Assembly (NCBI GenBank): GCA_905178155.1
Contig: CAJINV010000006.1
Coordinates: forward strand, 3,968,130 to 4,032,129
Direction: 5' to 3'
Length of the DNA: 64,000 nucleotides
Source: Amoebophrya sp. A120
Lineage: Eukaryota > Sar > Dinophyceae > Syndiniales > Amoebophryaceae
Shown: one piece after another, positions 21,316 through 31,500 of the stretch
How positions within the stretch are numbered: the first letter of the stretch is position 1
Layout: the number at the start of each line of letters is the position of its first letter
The notes under the pieces: model-generated
Database searches by the model: none
What the model saw: only the letters and a program-made list of their open reading frames with translations
What the model was told of the DNA's origin: nothing
Position numbers and translations under genes: made by a program

Positions 21316-23226
21316 TCACCCTCTCCTGATAATCCGCAAAAACTCCTCTTCTGACACTAGCCCGTCGCCGTTATAACCCGCTAAGGTGTGACAATCTCAA
21401 GCGTTACAATAGAACCTGGAATCTGTCTTGCACGATGAGCATGACAGACTCGTCGAGCGTTCCACTTTCTGCAATACAAATTTCGCCAGTCTCTAGTGCG
21501 GTTTGGAACTCCAGAACTTGTCATGTGCAATCCTTTGCTGGGAGTAGGCTAGATTATGCACTTTTTGCATCACAGATCTCCATATTCTTTTGTAACCTTT
21601 GAGATTGTAACGCCTGAGCGAGTTATAGCCGTCTCTATCGGCTTCTTTGATCATCTCGAGCAGCTCTTCGTCCGACATGGTTTCACCTGTTCGTTGTTGA
21701 TTTTTGCATGCTCGCATGACAAAAGCGCATTGCTTTTGCATAAATTAGAAACACTGCCTTTACGTTTACCTACTTTGATTTTGTTGCGATATGCAGCTAT
21801 GCATGAGAAATTTCCTCACCAAAGTACTATACCGAGCTCCTTTGCCACTTGCTTTAAATCTTCGAGAGAAATCTTCCCACTACCCCCCTGGAAGAGCAAA
21901 AACGCCTTCTGTATCTGCTGCTTTGTGTCTTTTTCACTCATTTTTGCCGTCATTGCCGCAACAAACTCGTTGAAGTCGAGTTTTTTGGAACCTATGGGAC
22001 GAATTGGTTGTGTTCATTGCATGAGCCGCAAGGGAACATAACAAGTTTTCTGTTTTAGCATCACAAATGTCAACAAAAAGAAATCTGTCATGTGGAGAAA
22101 CCTACAGTACAGAAATCTGCCATGCGGAAAGAAATCTGTCATGCAACAGTACCTGCGTCATCCCCTCCTTCCAATCCTGAATATCCTGTGCAAAAGTATC
22201 TGATACTCGTATAATCGCAGTTGTGCATTTGTTAAGGCAAATCAGCATTACAAATTTTTTTTCTCATGCTGAGCAAATTTGTAATGCATTTATACGAATA
22301 CGATACTTTTGCAATGCATAGTGAAATCAGTTTCTTGATCTCTTCTTTCCTCGGCTCGAAACCTGCGTTTCAGTTTGTCATGCTGACGTGCAAGACAGAT
22401 CAGTTTGTCATGCTGACGTGCAAGACAGATCAGTTTGTCATGCTGACCGGCTCGAGATCAATTTGTCATGCTGACGCGTGCAACACAGTGTATCTTTGTG
22501 ATGGGTGTTCATCACAATTGCACATTTTTCATGATTTTAACTGCACGACCATGCATGCAGTGCCAGCAGGACTTTGTCATGCACAAACAGAAACAGCAAC
22601 CGCTATAATACCGAGTGCTCTCAATGCGACTTTCAACTCCTTTGCGTCGATGCTTCCGCTTCCATCGGTGTCGAAGAGGTCATATGCTGTGCAAAAAACT
22701 CGCAGTAGTGCTGGTCAAACGATACGTTGCAATCAAGCATGATTGACAGGTTACTTCTTCACACATCTCCCTGCATGACAAACTCAAACTCAAACATTTT
22801 TGTTGTTGAGAAAAAATTTGCACTGCGATTTCTACTCAATGCGAAGTTACAACTTTTGCACAAATGCGTAAGTCGAAGGCTTCCTTGATTTCCTGTTTCT
22901 GCTCTTCTGTCAGAGAAAAATCCCGCTTTTTCGATATAACCTGCTCATGTGTAACAATCTCAAACGTTACAATAGCATATGTGATGCAAGAGCTGCATGA
23001 TCTAGCGTACTCCCACAGGATTGCGCATGACAAGTTTCGGAGTACCAAACCGCACTAGAATCAGGCGAAGTTTATGTTGCAGAAAGTGGAACGCTGGGAG
23101 AGTTTGTCATGCTCATCATCATCAAGCAAGACAGAATCCAGATTCTATTGCAACGTTTGAGATTGTAACATCTGAGCAGGTTATATTCGAAGCCGCAGAC
23201 TTCCGCGCTGCGGTGGGAGAAGCCAT
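21316..23226 (-). CDS. CETN: centrin (EF-hand calcium-binding protein)
   Basis: Centrins are EF-hand proteins of basal bodies, centrosomes and contractile fibres. Exons 23226-23186, 22934-22871, 22682-22612, 22362-22321, 22181-22153, 21991-21833, 21686-21628 and 21371-21316 sum, after dropping four duplication copies, to 501 nt, or 166 residues plus stop. The short basic N-terminus leads into [20 protein letters not shown], then [20 protein letters not shown] (EF1, intact), a degenerate EF2 around [19 protein letters not shown], the hallmark [15 protein letters not shown], a degenerate EF3 around [17 protein letters not shown], and EF4 [19 protein letters not shown]. Three conventional introns (21687-21832, 21992-22152, 22363-22611) and four introners alternate. 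Only EF1 and EF4 keep clear calcium ligands. The identity is firm. Confidence 0.92.
21372..21627. mobile_element. introner, family H
   Basis: Tips TATAACCCGCTAAGGTG and ...CGCCTGAGCGAGTTATA; exact duplication GCCGT. Splits centrin EF-hand 4. Confidence 0.95.
22182..22320. mobile_element. introner, family A
   Basis: Tips TATCCTGTGC and ...GCAATGCATA; duplication CTGAA/GTGAA. In centrin. Confidence 0.92.
22372..22480 (+). repeat. 30-bp tandem repeat inside a centrin intron
   Basis: Two exact copies of CAGTTTGTCATGCTGACGTG plus CAAGACAGAT, followed by two degenerate copies. The repeat is built around TTTGTCATGC, the module shared by all introners. Confidence 0.85.
22683..22870. mobile_element. 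introner, diverged family A
   Basis: Tips TATGCTGTGCAAAAAACTCG and ...ACTTTTGCACAAATGCGTA; flanks GGTCA/AGTCG. Removal restores centrin EF-hand 1. Confidence 0.85.
22935..23185. mobile_element. introner, family H
   Basis: Tips TATAACCTGCTCATGTG and ...CTGAGCAGGTTATA; exact duplication TTCGA. In centrin. Confidence 0.95.
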
Positions 23227-24158
23227 TTTTCCTTTCTGGTTTCTTTGCTTTTATTCCGATACAACGCAACTTTTTGTTTTTTTTCTGATGCTTCATCTTC
23301 AATTCGAGGTCCTCTTCGCAAGTGAGCGACAGCAGTAGCAGGTCCGTCAAGCGAGTCAACCTCATACTTGAGCACACATGCGTTGCTGCGAGAAGCGAGG
23401 ACTCTATCTCTAGCTGTAATTCAAGTCACCCTCACTTTTTCGAACTCAAAAGCCTGCATAGCCCGAGAGTTGTGATCTTCATGCGCCGTCGCTCCTCAAT
23501 GGTGGTCTCTCACAACAGTTGAAATTCCCTCAAAGAGCCAGCTGCGCTCACGGAGGTCACGGTCAAACGAAGATGTATACAACGAGCGGGCTCAAGTAGA
23601 ACCAGTCGAGAACGAACAGAAATAGAGTTTATACACCCAGATACAAATCTGAAAATCGGTCCAATCGAACACCGCAAGCAGCACGGGGTTTATAGCGATT
23701 CAAGCTCGAGAGGGCTAATCTGACTTCATCCATGCTGTCAGCCTGAAGCAATTAGCAATTCAAAAAATCCGCCATTTCCCGAAAACGGGAACCACCCAAA
23801 AAACTGGCAGATTACAAACAAAACCGGTGGACTTTTCGATTTTTTCTCACAGCAAAACTGTGAGTTTGAAAAATCCAGGAACAACTACCGGGAAAAAGGA
23901 ATTGCCTTTCGGAGCTGCAGCCCCCGCTGAAATACTGATACTTTTCAAAACAAAAGACGTGCAAGCATGATTTATTTGTGCTGTACATCCAAAAAGTTTT
24001 TCGAGTTCATTATCCGAGACGGAATAACTTGATATGAAACCTAGGAATTTTGGTCTCGTACTCGTTCTCGACGTTTTGCACGTACTTACTGTTGTTACAC
24101 TTGCTGGTATTTTGCAATACAGATAATATATAAATTAAAATTTATTTTCAGGAAAATT
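23227..24158. other. intergenic, no gene recognised
   Basis: Region upstream of centrin with no introners and no convincing ORF. It should hold the centrin promoter and the 3' UTR of the gene to the right. Confidence 0.4.
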
Positions 24159-27100
24159 TCAAATCGGTTCCTCAATGGGATTGTCTGTGGACGCGGTGGA
24201 GCTAGAAGTTGTACTCAGCTGTGTTTGTAACGCTGTAGTTGTAGAAGAAGTTAGAGATGTACTAACCGGCGCCATAGTCACAGCAGCAGTTTCGGATGCT
24301 TGTTCACCGTCAAGCTTATCATCACCACCACCAACTCCGGGCGGCAGCAGTCCCTTTTTCTTCAGATTCCCAATTTCATCTTGCAGTAACTCCTTTTCCA
24401 ACTCTTTCGCTACCACCTTCTCCAGTTTCGCCCGTTCTTCCTCCTCAATTTTCGCGGTTTCTTCCTCCAACTTCGCTTTCTCATATTCCTCCTTTTTCTT
24501 CTCCCCATAGTCCGCCACTAACGCTTTCTCCAGCTCTTGCTCACTGCTCGCCGCAGCCAGCAATTCCACCTCCCGCATTTGCTCCAACTCTTCCCTGATG
24601 GATTGCAAAAGTGTCTGGGTCTGGAAGAGTGCCAGGTTTGTCATGCAGATTTTGCATGACCCATGAGGTCTGTGATGCATGCCCTAGCATCAGAGATCTT
24701 GCGAGGGCTTTCTGATGCTCATACCGCATGAGAAATGCCCTCTCCGCGTAGCACAAACTGGACTCCTTTTGCTGGTCATGCAATACGGACTTTTTTGGAA
24801 TCCAAAGACAGCATGACAAGTTCAACACTCTTCCAGACCCAGACATTTTTACAGTTGATATCTCTCGTGATTCTGGGTGCCATGAAGTGTTTCGTCTTGT
24901 CGTACGCATATCCTGTGCAAAAGTATCGTACTCGTAGTAATCGCAAACATGCATTACAAATCTTGCTCTTAAGGTAAACCTGCATTACAAATTTTATTTC
25001 TCATGCTGAGGAAATTTGTGATGCAATTCATACTAGTACGATGCTTTTGCAGTTCATAACGCAGGGTGGGTTACCATATCCTTGTGATATTACAATGAAA
25101 AATGCCCCCACCCCCAAAGTTGGAATAACTTGTGATGCATAAGGTTTTCAAATGAAGAACTTTTTATCTATGCGTGAAAGGAGTATGAACCTTTCTGCTG
25201 CAAAATCTAGGCGTATATCGCATTGCTTGCATGACAAGCGCCGCTCTTGCTGCGATCTTGCGCAATACAAACTTTTTCTATTCACGATTGGAAATCTGTG
25301 ATGCTGATACACGCAAGAGGGCGAATGTTTCATTTGCAACGGTTTGCAATACAAATGCTCCCAAGTTCGGGGTTGGGGGCATTTTTCATTGCAATATGTG
25401 AAGAATCTTCTTCCTCATATTGGTCTTCGGGTCGTGCACGATTTTCGTGCCGAGAAAGAAATGCTATCCTGTGCAAAACTATCGCAATCGTACTATTGCA
25501 GTCATGCATCACAAATCTTTTTCTTAAGGTCAATCCGCATTACAGATTTTATTTCTCATGCTGAGGAAATTTGTAATGCATTTACACGAGTACGATGCTT
25601 TTGCAGTTCATAAGTGCAACGGATGGTCAATGTGCAGCTGCTCTTGCAGTAAGTGCGTCAGATGCGCAATCACAATCCCCCCGGAGAACCCAACCCCGAT
25701 GCAAATCACGATCAGGATGAGAGCCGTTTCCCGCCGGTGTTTTTGCTTTTGATTCTCAGTCACTACTTTACTGTGGCGATAATTATTGTTGTTTTGGTAA
25801 ACCATGTGGCTTTGCATCTGCTGTTGCCGCTGCTGGTTCATGTTGTTTTCTTGTTGATGAAAATTGTGTTCATATTGCGGCGTGGCAGAGCCTGAGGATG
25901 TTCTTGATGACCCGAAGAAGTCCGCCGCCAAATACTGAAATCCGGGCACGAAACTAAGAACGGTGTAGAGAAATTGGTCTAGTTTTGCGTTCAAATGGCG
26001 GATTTTCGAGTGATGCGGGTGTTTAGTCGTAGTTCCATTGTACGCTGATGTTGAAAGCGGGCGCCCGTAAGAATCGTATTTAGGTGGCCGTTCCCTTTGT
26101 GTAGAAGTTGTTCCACCTTCTGGAAAATTATATCCACCACTATGGAACGGCACGCCCTCGCTCGACAAGTGCTTATTAATCTTGGTAGGAGCCGCGGGGG
26201 TTCTTCCGTCGGTCACATAATTCGGGTGATGTTCGTTCTGATTCTTGTTCATCCCGTAGTTTGGGTAAAAATCAGTGATTTGCTGCTGTCTCCCCGGTGG
26301 TTTCGGGCGCAGTAATCTTTCCAGATCCCGTACCCCCTCTCGCGTCCCAAACCCCGCGGGGAGCATCTTTTTCAGGATCAGACTCGCGTTCGTGGTCGAG
26401 GAGGACCTGGTGCTTGAACGACTGCTGGTTAAACTAAAAGACCCGTCGTCCGTTGTTGGATCTAAGCCCAGGTAGTCGCTGTAGAGATTCTCGTAATGCT
26501 GTTCGTCGTTTCGGTGGATCCCTTCCGCTAAATGCATGTCAATCACGACGGAATCAATGCTGTGGTCGGCGTCTTCCTCCTCAACCGTCCAGCCGTAGTG
26601 CTCCACCTGCTGCTCCTCCTGGTTGTAAAACGGAAGTTGTTGCAGGGAGTCGTAACTGTTGTGCATAACAGAGGATGATCCGTCATGACTATTGCCGTAG
26701 TTGTTCATCGTCGACGAGGAGCCTGCTGAGAGTAGCTCATTCCTTTCCGGCGAGTCATGCTCTTCCTCTTTCCCCATCCAGTCAGACGGAAGAAACCGGA
26801 GGCCAACACCAGCAAGATGAAGAGGCGTTCTTTGTTCTTCTGGGTTTTGGGTGCTAGACTGCAAATGCTGCAAAGTAGAACCACCTCGCGTAGTAGTAGT
26901 CTTATTGTTCAACATCGGCGCAAGACCATTCGTCTTCACATTCCCGAATTGCAACGCAAATGGGTCGTGCAAATCGTTCGGCAACGGCGCCGGTTTCTCG
27001 CTGAATTTTATCCGCAAGTTGCTCCTTTGCGCAGCTTCCCGTTTTTTCCTTTCGATCTCCTCCGACACCTTGAGTTTTTGTAAATACTCGTGCTCGTGAG

Positions 27101-27623
27101 CCGAGGAGGGGAAGTGTTTTCCGTGGAGAGGGTCTACAGGTAGTTGACCGTCGGATGAACAAATTGGGGTTCTGGGCTCCGATCTCCGAAGCCATTGCGT
27201 CCAGTGCCGGGCGGCGGATTTCACTCTTTCGAAACTGCTGAAAGTTGTAGTTGCACTGCTCGCTGTGGCAAGTCCTACGTCATGTGAAGAGGATAGATTG
27301 CTGCTCCTGGTCGCCGCGGATGGGTGGTTTAGAAGTCCTGCTGGAAGAACTCCTCCTACCGGGGTGCTATTGGCCGTGGAAATTTCTGAGGCTCGTGCAG
27401 AAGTAGCGAGGGGCGAGTTTATTTTTTCAATGCTGTTGCTGAAACTGAATGAGTTATTTCTTGAGTAGGAAATAAAATCGGCCGATGTTCCGTAAGTGTT
27501 CGTGCCTGATAGTGCCGCATTGTCAAACTCGTTTTCGTCGCCAGAGGAGTCCACGATTTCCGAGAAATCTCGCTCAGAGGCGAAAAGACCACCTCCCTCT
27601 GCACCGGTACCGGAGCCTGACAT
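24159..27623 (-). CDS. large Ser/Asn-rich protein with one membrane span and a coiled-coil tail, function unknown
   Basis: Unrecognised. A single 2-kb introner-free first exon (27623-25613) is followed by four short exons. The sum after removing duplication copies is 2574 nt, or 857 residues plus stop. About 620 residues are polar and disordered (Ser, Asn, Thr, Gln runs, His-rich pieces). A membrane segment ALILIVICIGVGFSGGIVIA follows, then a conserved-looking block (HFFLGTKIVHDPKTNMRKKI, HKDMVTHPAYDKTKHFMAPR) encoded on the introner-broken exons. Then comes a strongly charged Glu/Lys coiled coil (about 80 residues) and a Ser/Thr tail ending NPIEEPI. The order suggests an N-terminal disordered domain and a C-terminal coiled coil on opposite sides of a membrane. 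Confidence 0.7.
24597..24860. mobile_element. introner, family B
   Basis: Tips GATGGATTGCAAAAGTGTC and ...TTTTTACAGTTGATA; duplication TCCCT/TCTCT. Confidence 0.87.
24909..25058. mobile_element. introner, family A
   Basis: Tips TATCCTGTGC and ...GCAGTTCATA; exact duplication ACGCA. Confidence 0.95.
25088..25396. mobile_element. introner, family K
   Basis: Tips TATTACAATGAAAAATGCC and ...TTTTCATTGCAATA; exact duplication TGTGA. Confidence 0.95.
25465..25612. mobile_element. introner, family A
   Basis: Tips TATCCTGTGC and ...GCAGTTCATA; duplication AATGC/AGTGC. Confidence 0.92.
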
Positions 27624-28504
27624 GGTTTTACCTTCAGCTAAGAGTAAGATCTAGCCCAGTAATGCGACCACATTTGTTCATGGGCCTTTTACTCGCACGC
27701 CCGCTCATGTTGGCGCGCACGAAGAGGAACAATAAGAATTATTCAAGCAACCGGTGTGGATTTTTTCTATTTCAAACAAAAGGGGGTACTACGGTGCTTA
27801 CTCTTAGATGTTTACATACTCCGCAGATGTCTAGCGTTAGGTGCTGGTGAATAAACTTTTGAAAGTGATGATGAACTAGGGGAAGTTAATACCTAAAACA
27901 GAACCCTGGACATCAAGTTCAAGTGTGAGGAGAAGATCAAGATCATAGAAGCGCAACCGGCGTGCACCAAAAAGAATCACTGTCCCACAAAATAAAAATA
28001 AGAGGAACAAATCACGATGTTGTGGTCTAGCACACGAGGCAGAGATACTAGCAAGGACGAACATTTTTCAACATGTTGAACGAAAAAACAGACCGGAAAC
28101 CGAAACGATATCTGCATCACTAAGACCGACAAGTTGCACTGCGGAATAGCTGCCGAATATTAAATGCTGAACGAGTATGTACGAGAGGACCACACGCAGG
28201 TGGAAGTATAGAACGAAGCCGAGTTTATAAACGACGTACGAAGGAACCTGGAGAGACCGAACGACATCAACTTTGATGTTCGGAAAAAACGACAGCACCG
28301 AAAATCATATTCGACGAAACTTATCATGCTGCCTCTGGAGAAGCGGTCCAATTTGCAAGAAGCGACAATACGTCTACAAGTAGAGGACCTTGGCGTTGCA
28401 AAGCAACTCCGTTGCTGCATCCTTTGCAATATGCAGTTCCGGTTTTAAGTACATTTGGAACTGAAAGGCTTTTTTATTTTTGTCTACGCCTCCTAGTCTG
28501 AGGG
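27624..28504. other. intergenic, no gene recognised
   Basis: About 0.9 kb with no introners and no convincing ORF, between the start of one minus-strand gene and the stop of the next. Confidence 0.4.
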
Positions 28505-31500
28505 TCATAGAAACGGACAAAACACGTCTATCCTCTCTTTCCTCAATACATCCACGCCAAAAACGGTTCGAAAATCATTATCCCCCTGCTCCTTCCTGTC
28601 AAAAACCTGCAATTTTTCCTCGAAATCAGGGAAATTTGATATCACCCCATTCACATGCCGTTCCTCGAGACTTCCAAACCAGCCCTGCACCTTCACCAAC
28701 GCGACGTAATAGGTGGATACTAGGATCTCCTTCATATGGAACTGTCAGGATCGAAATCGTCAAAGTTGAAATGATTTTTTTGTCATGCATAAAATGGATA
28801 CCAGTTGGCGGCCAGCTTTCAAGTGGCGCATGACAAATTTAGGAAGAGCCTAAATCCAGTTTGTCATGCTGTTTGGGTAAGCAAGACGCCCCCTGTCATG
28901 CTACTTTAGCATCTCTTTTTTTACCCCTTAACAGGCTTACAATCTGCCTCACTTGCCTACTCTGCAAGACAATCGCTTTGTGGGTTGCATTTTATGCATC
29001 ACAAACTATTTCAACTTTGACGATTTCAATCCTGACACTTCCATACCTCAACTTATTATTGTACTGGTTGCTGCTCGGTTTGATGTTATTGTTACTTCCC
29101 GCTGTGCTGTCCGGCTTTATTCGGTTTTTTATCTCCCCACCCAGCTGTTGCATTTTTCTCCAAACCGGTTTCACGTTCAATTCCCACTCTTGCTTATGCA
29201 TTGCAAATATGTCTGGGTCTGGAAACTTGTAATGCAAGGAAGGGAATAGGAAGCGCCCTATAATGCGCTGACAAGCAAGACAAGTTTTTTTCATGCTTCT
29301 GAGTCGCGTAATATTCCGTATGAGAAACTGCGTTTTTGCATGACAGGGAGGAGGAGCTCTTCGGGGCCATGCAATACAGAGTTCAGATTCATGCCAGACC
29401 AGCACGACAAATCTCGCAATCTCGCAGACCCAGACATCTTTGCATTTGATACTGCTCGATCTCCGTTTTGTGCGCTTTCCGGAAACGGTCAATGTCCGCC
29501 TGGCCGTATTCTATTCTCGAATACATTTCTGACAACTCCTTTCCATCAGCAGTGGTCCCCGAGGTGAAAACAGCTGTTTCCCCCGTTTTCGACTTAGTCA
29601 GATTCAGATCGCTCCGAACGGAAACATTGGTTTCCAAGGAGCTGCTTTCGATCTTGATGCTTTCAACAAAACTATGGTCCTGGATGCCGGGAGTAGAAAT
29701 AGCCTGTGGTCCTGCAGTTGCTGTCCCTGCTCCTGCTGTGTGCGGACTTTGATGTTCGTCACCCGTCTTCACCAATACCCGTGACAAATACCCCTGCATC
29801 ACCCTTGGGCAGATATTTTCGACGATTCTACTGAGAGGAAAAATCCCCCGTCCCCATATCGACGCGGTATGCTTCCGAAAATTTGTGCTGCTGATTTGAG
29901 CCCACAAATCACGTCTGTCTTGCAAGAAGGCAACTCCACAAGCTCCGCAGCATTTTGCAGGCGGTTTGTGATGCTGATGGGCCTACAGCACGGACGTTTC
30001 TCATGCTAGACGCCTAGGCCAAAACCTCTCTAGTTAGGCTTAGTATGGGCCTGCATTCCTCTCCAGCAAGACAAATCTGATTTGTGTACGCAAATCCTGC
30101 GTCAGAAACTTCGTTTTGATATGGGGAGGGGGGATTTTTCCTTTTGATAGATCCGAAACTTTATCTTTTCCACGATTTTCGCGAAGCCAAACGACATCTT
30201 TTCAAACGCGGAATCGTCAATGTCGTCAAAGTAGCGGATATCCAAGAAAAAAAATTGTTAGTGTAGCTTTTTTTGGGGGAACAGCATTGCAAATCTGTCT
30301 GGAATGAGAGCAAAAACCTGTCATGCGCAGATGGTACGTGAAAACGCGCTTGAATGGCCCTCGCAATGCATGCCCAGCATGACAGCCGCAAAGAGTGTGC
30401 ATCTTGTGCATCACAAAGTCACACTAACAACCGTTTTTTCTTCGATAGAGAAGAAATTGCTGGGAAAACCAGTTGGACACCAAATTCCGCAACATCTTGT
30501 TCCACTCGTGGATCAACGCGTCTCCCTCGTGGTAAGCATCGGAAAGGATCACGGTTTTTTGGTGAAAAGAGGCGCAGGAACGGATGTCGAGGGGGTTGTT
30601 GCTGTCTTTGATGTCAATGTTGTTGTTGTCATCATGCTGCGGTTTACTATTTTCAATCAGGGGACGAGACGAAGATGGTATCGCTTCTTCAATTTTTTCT
30701 GCGATGCAATTTCCCTCCGCTTCGGCAGCTTGCTTCCTAGTCTCCAGCTTCGTCAAATTTTGCACTTTTTCGATCAGGTCAATGCTGTCGGAGTAGTATG
30801 GAAGGGAAATAAAGAAGGGCTGAACAACTCTGATGTCGTATGGTTGGAGTATTACCGTTTGCAAAACAATTACTATTTAAACAGCAGCAAACCAGAGTTT
30901 TTGAAGCTTTGGGGTGTGTTCTGGGGTATGCAAAGTGGCCGCGTAGCATCGTGATTCGTAATTTGCAGGGCACACCCCGAACACACCCCAAACACACCCC
31001 AGACACACCCCAGACACACACCCCCGACACACCCCGGCAAGAGCTTTTGGGCCTTAGGTCAACGCGTGGACTCGGCCCCCGCGTCATGACCTCCTAAAGA
31101 AGGGCTGAACAACTCATGTAAGGGAAATAAAGAAGGGCTGAACAACGGTGATGTCGCATGCAAATCTTGTATTACCCTTTGCAAAACAATTCGTCATGCT
31201 GCACACTTTTCCCTCTATTCTCATCTATTTCGTTTTCGATGTATTTGCAAAATTAATAATCGCATGCCAGCAAGAGTAACCCTTTGAGCTGAAAGGGCAT
31301 GATCCACCAAATGACCGTTATGAGCAGCCCCACCTTGAACCATATCCCCAACAGTGCGGTAGGTGTTCCCTTGGTAATAAAAGATCTTGTTCTCCTCGAA
31401 CCAATACGGTCCGGCTTGCACACTGTTTCGATACCGCCAATTCCAATTGTTGAAGCGTATCTGCTGTCGCAAGCAGTCCTCATCCCCCTGCCAGCCGCAG

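Noticed and set aside
22372-22480. Possible CRISPR-like array of 30-bp repeats
   Set aside because: Copies are directly adjacent with no spacers, lie within a eukaryotic intron, and are a simple tandem repeat.
31253-31483. Minus-strand frame with a membrane-like stretch GIWFKVGLLITVIWWIMPFQ
   Set aside because: Out of frame with the exon chain fixed by the preceding introner junctions. The in-frame reading (FEENKIFYYQGNTYRTVGDM) fits better, so the hydrophobic run is probably coincidence.
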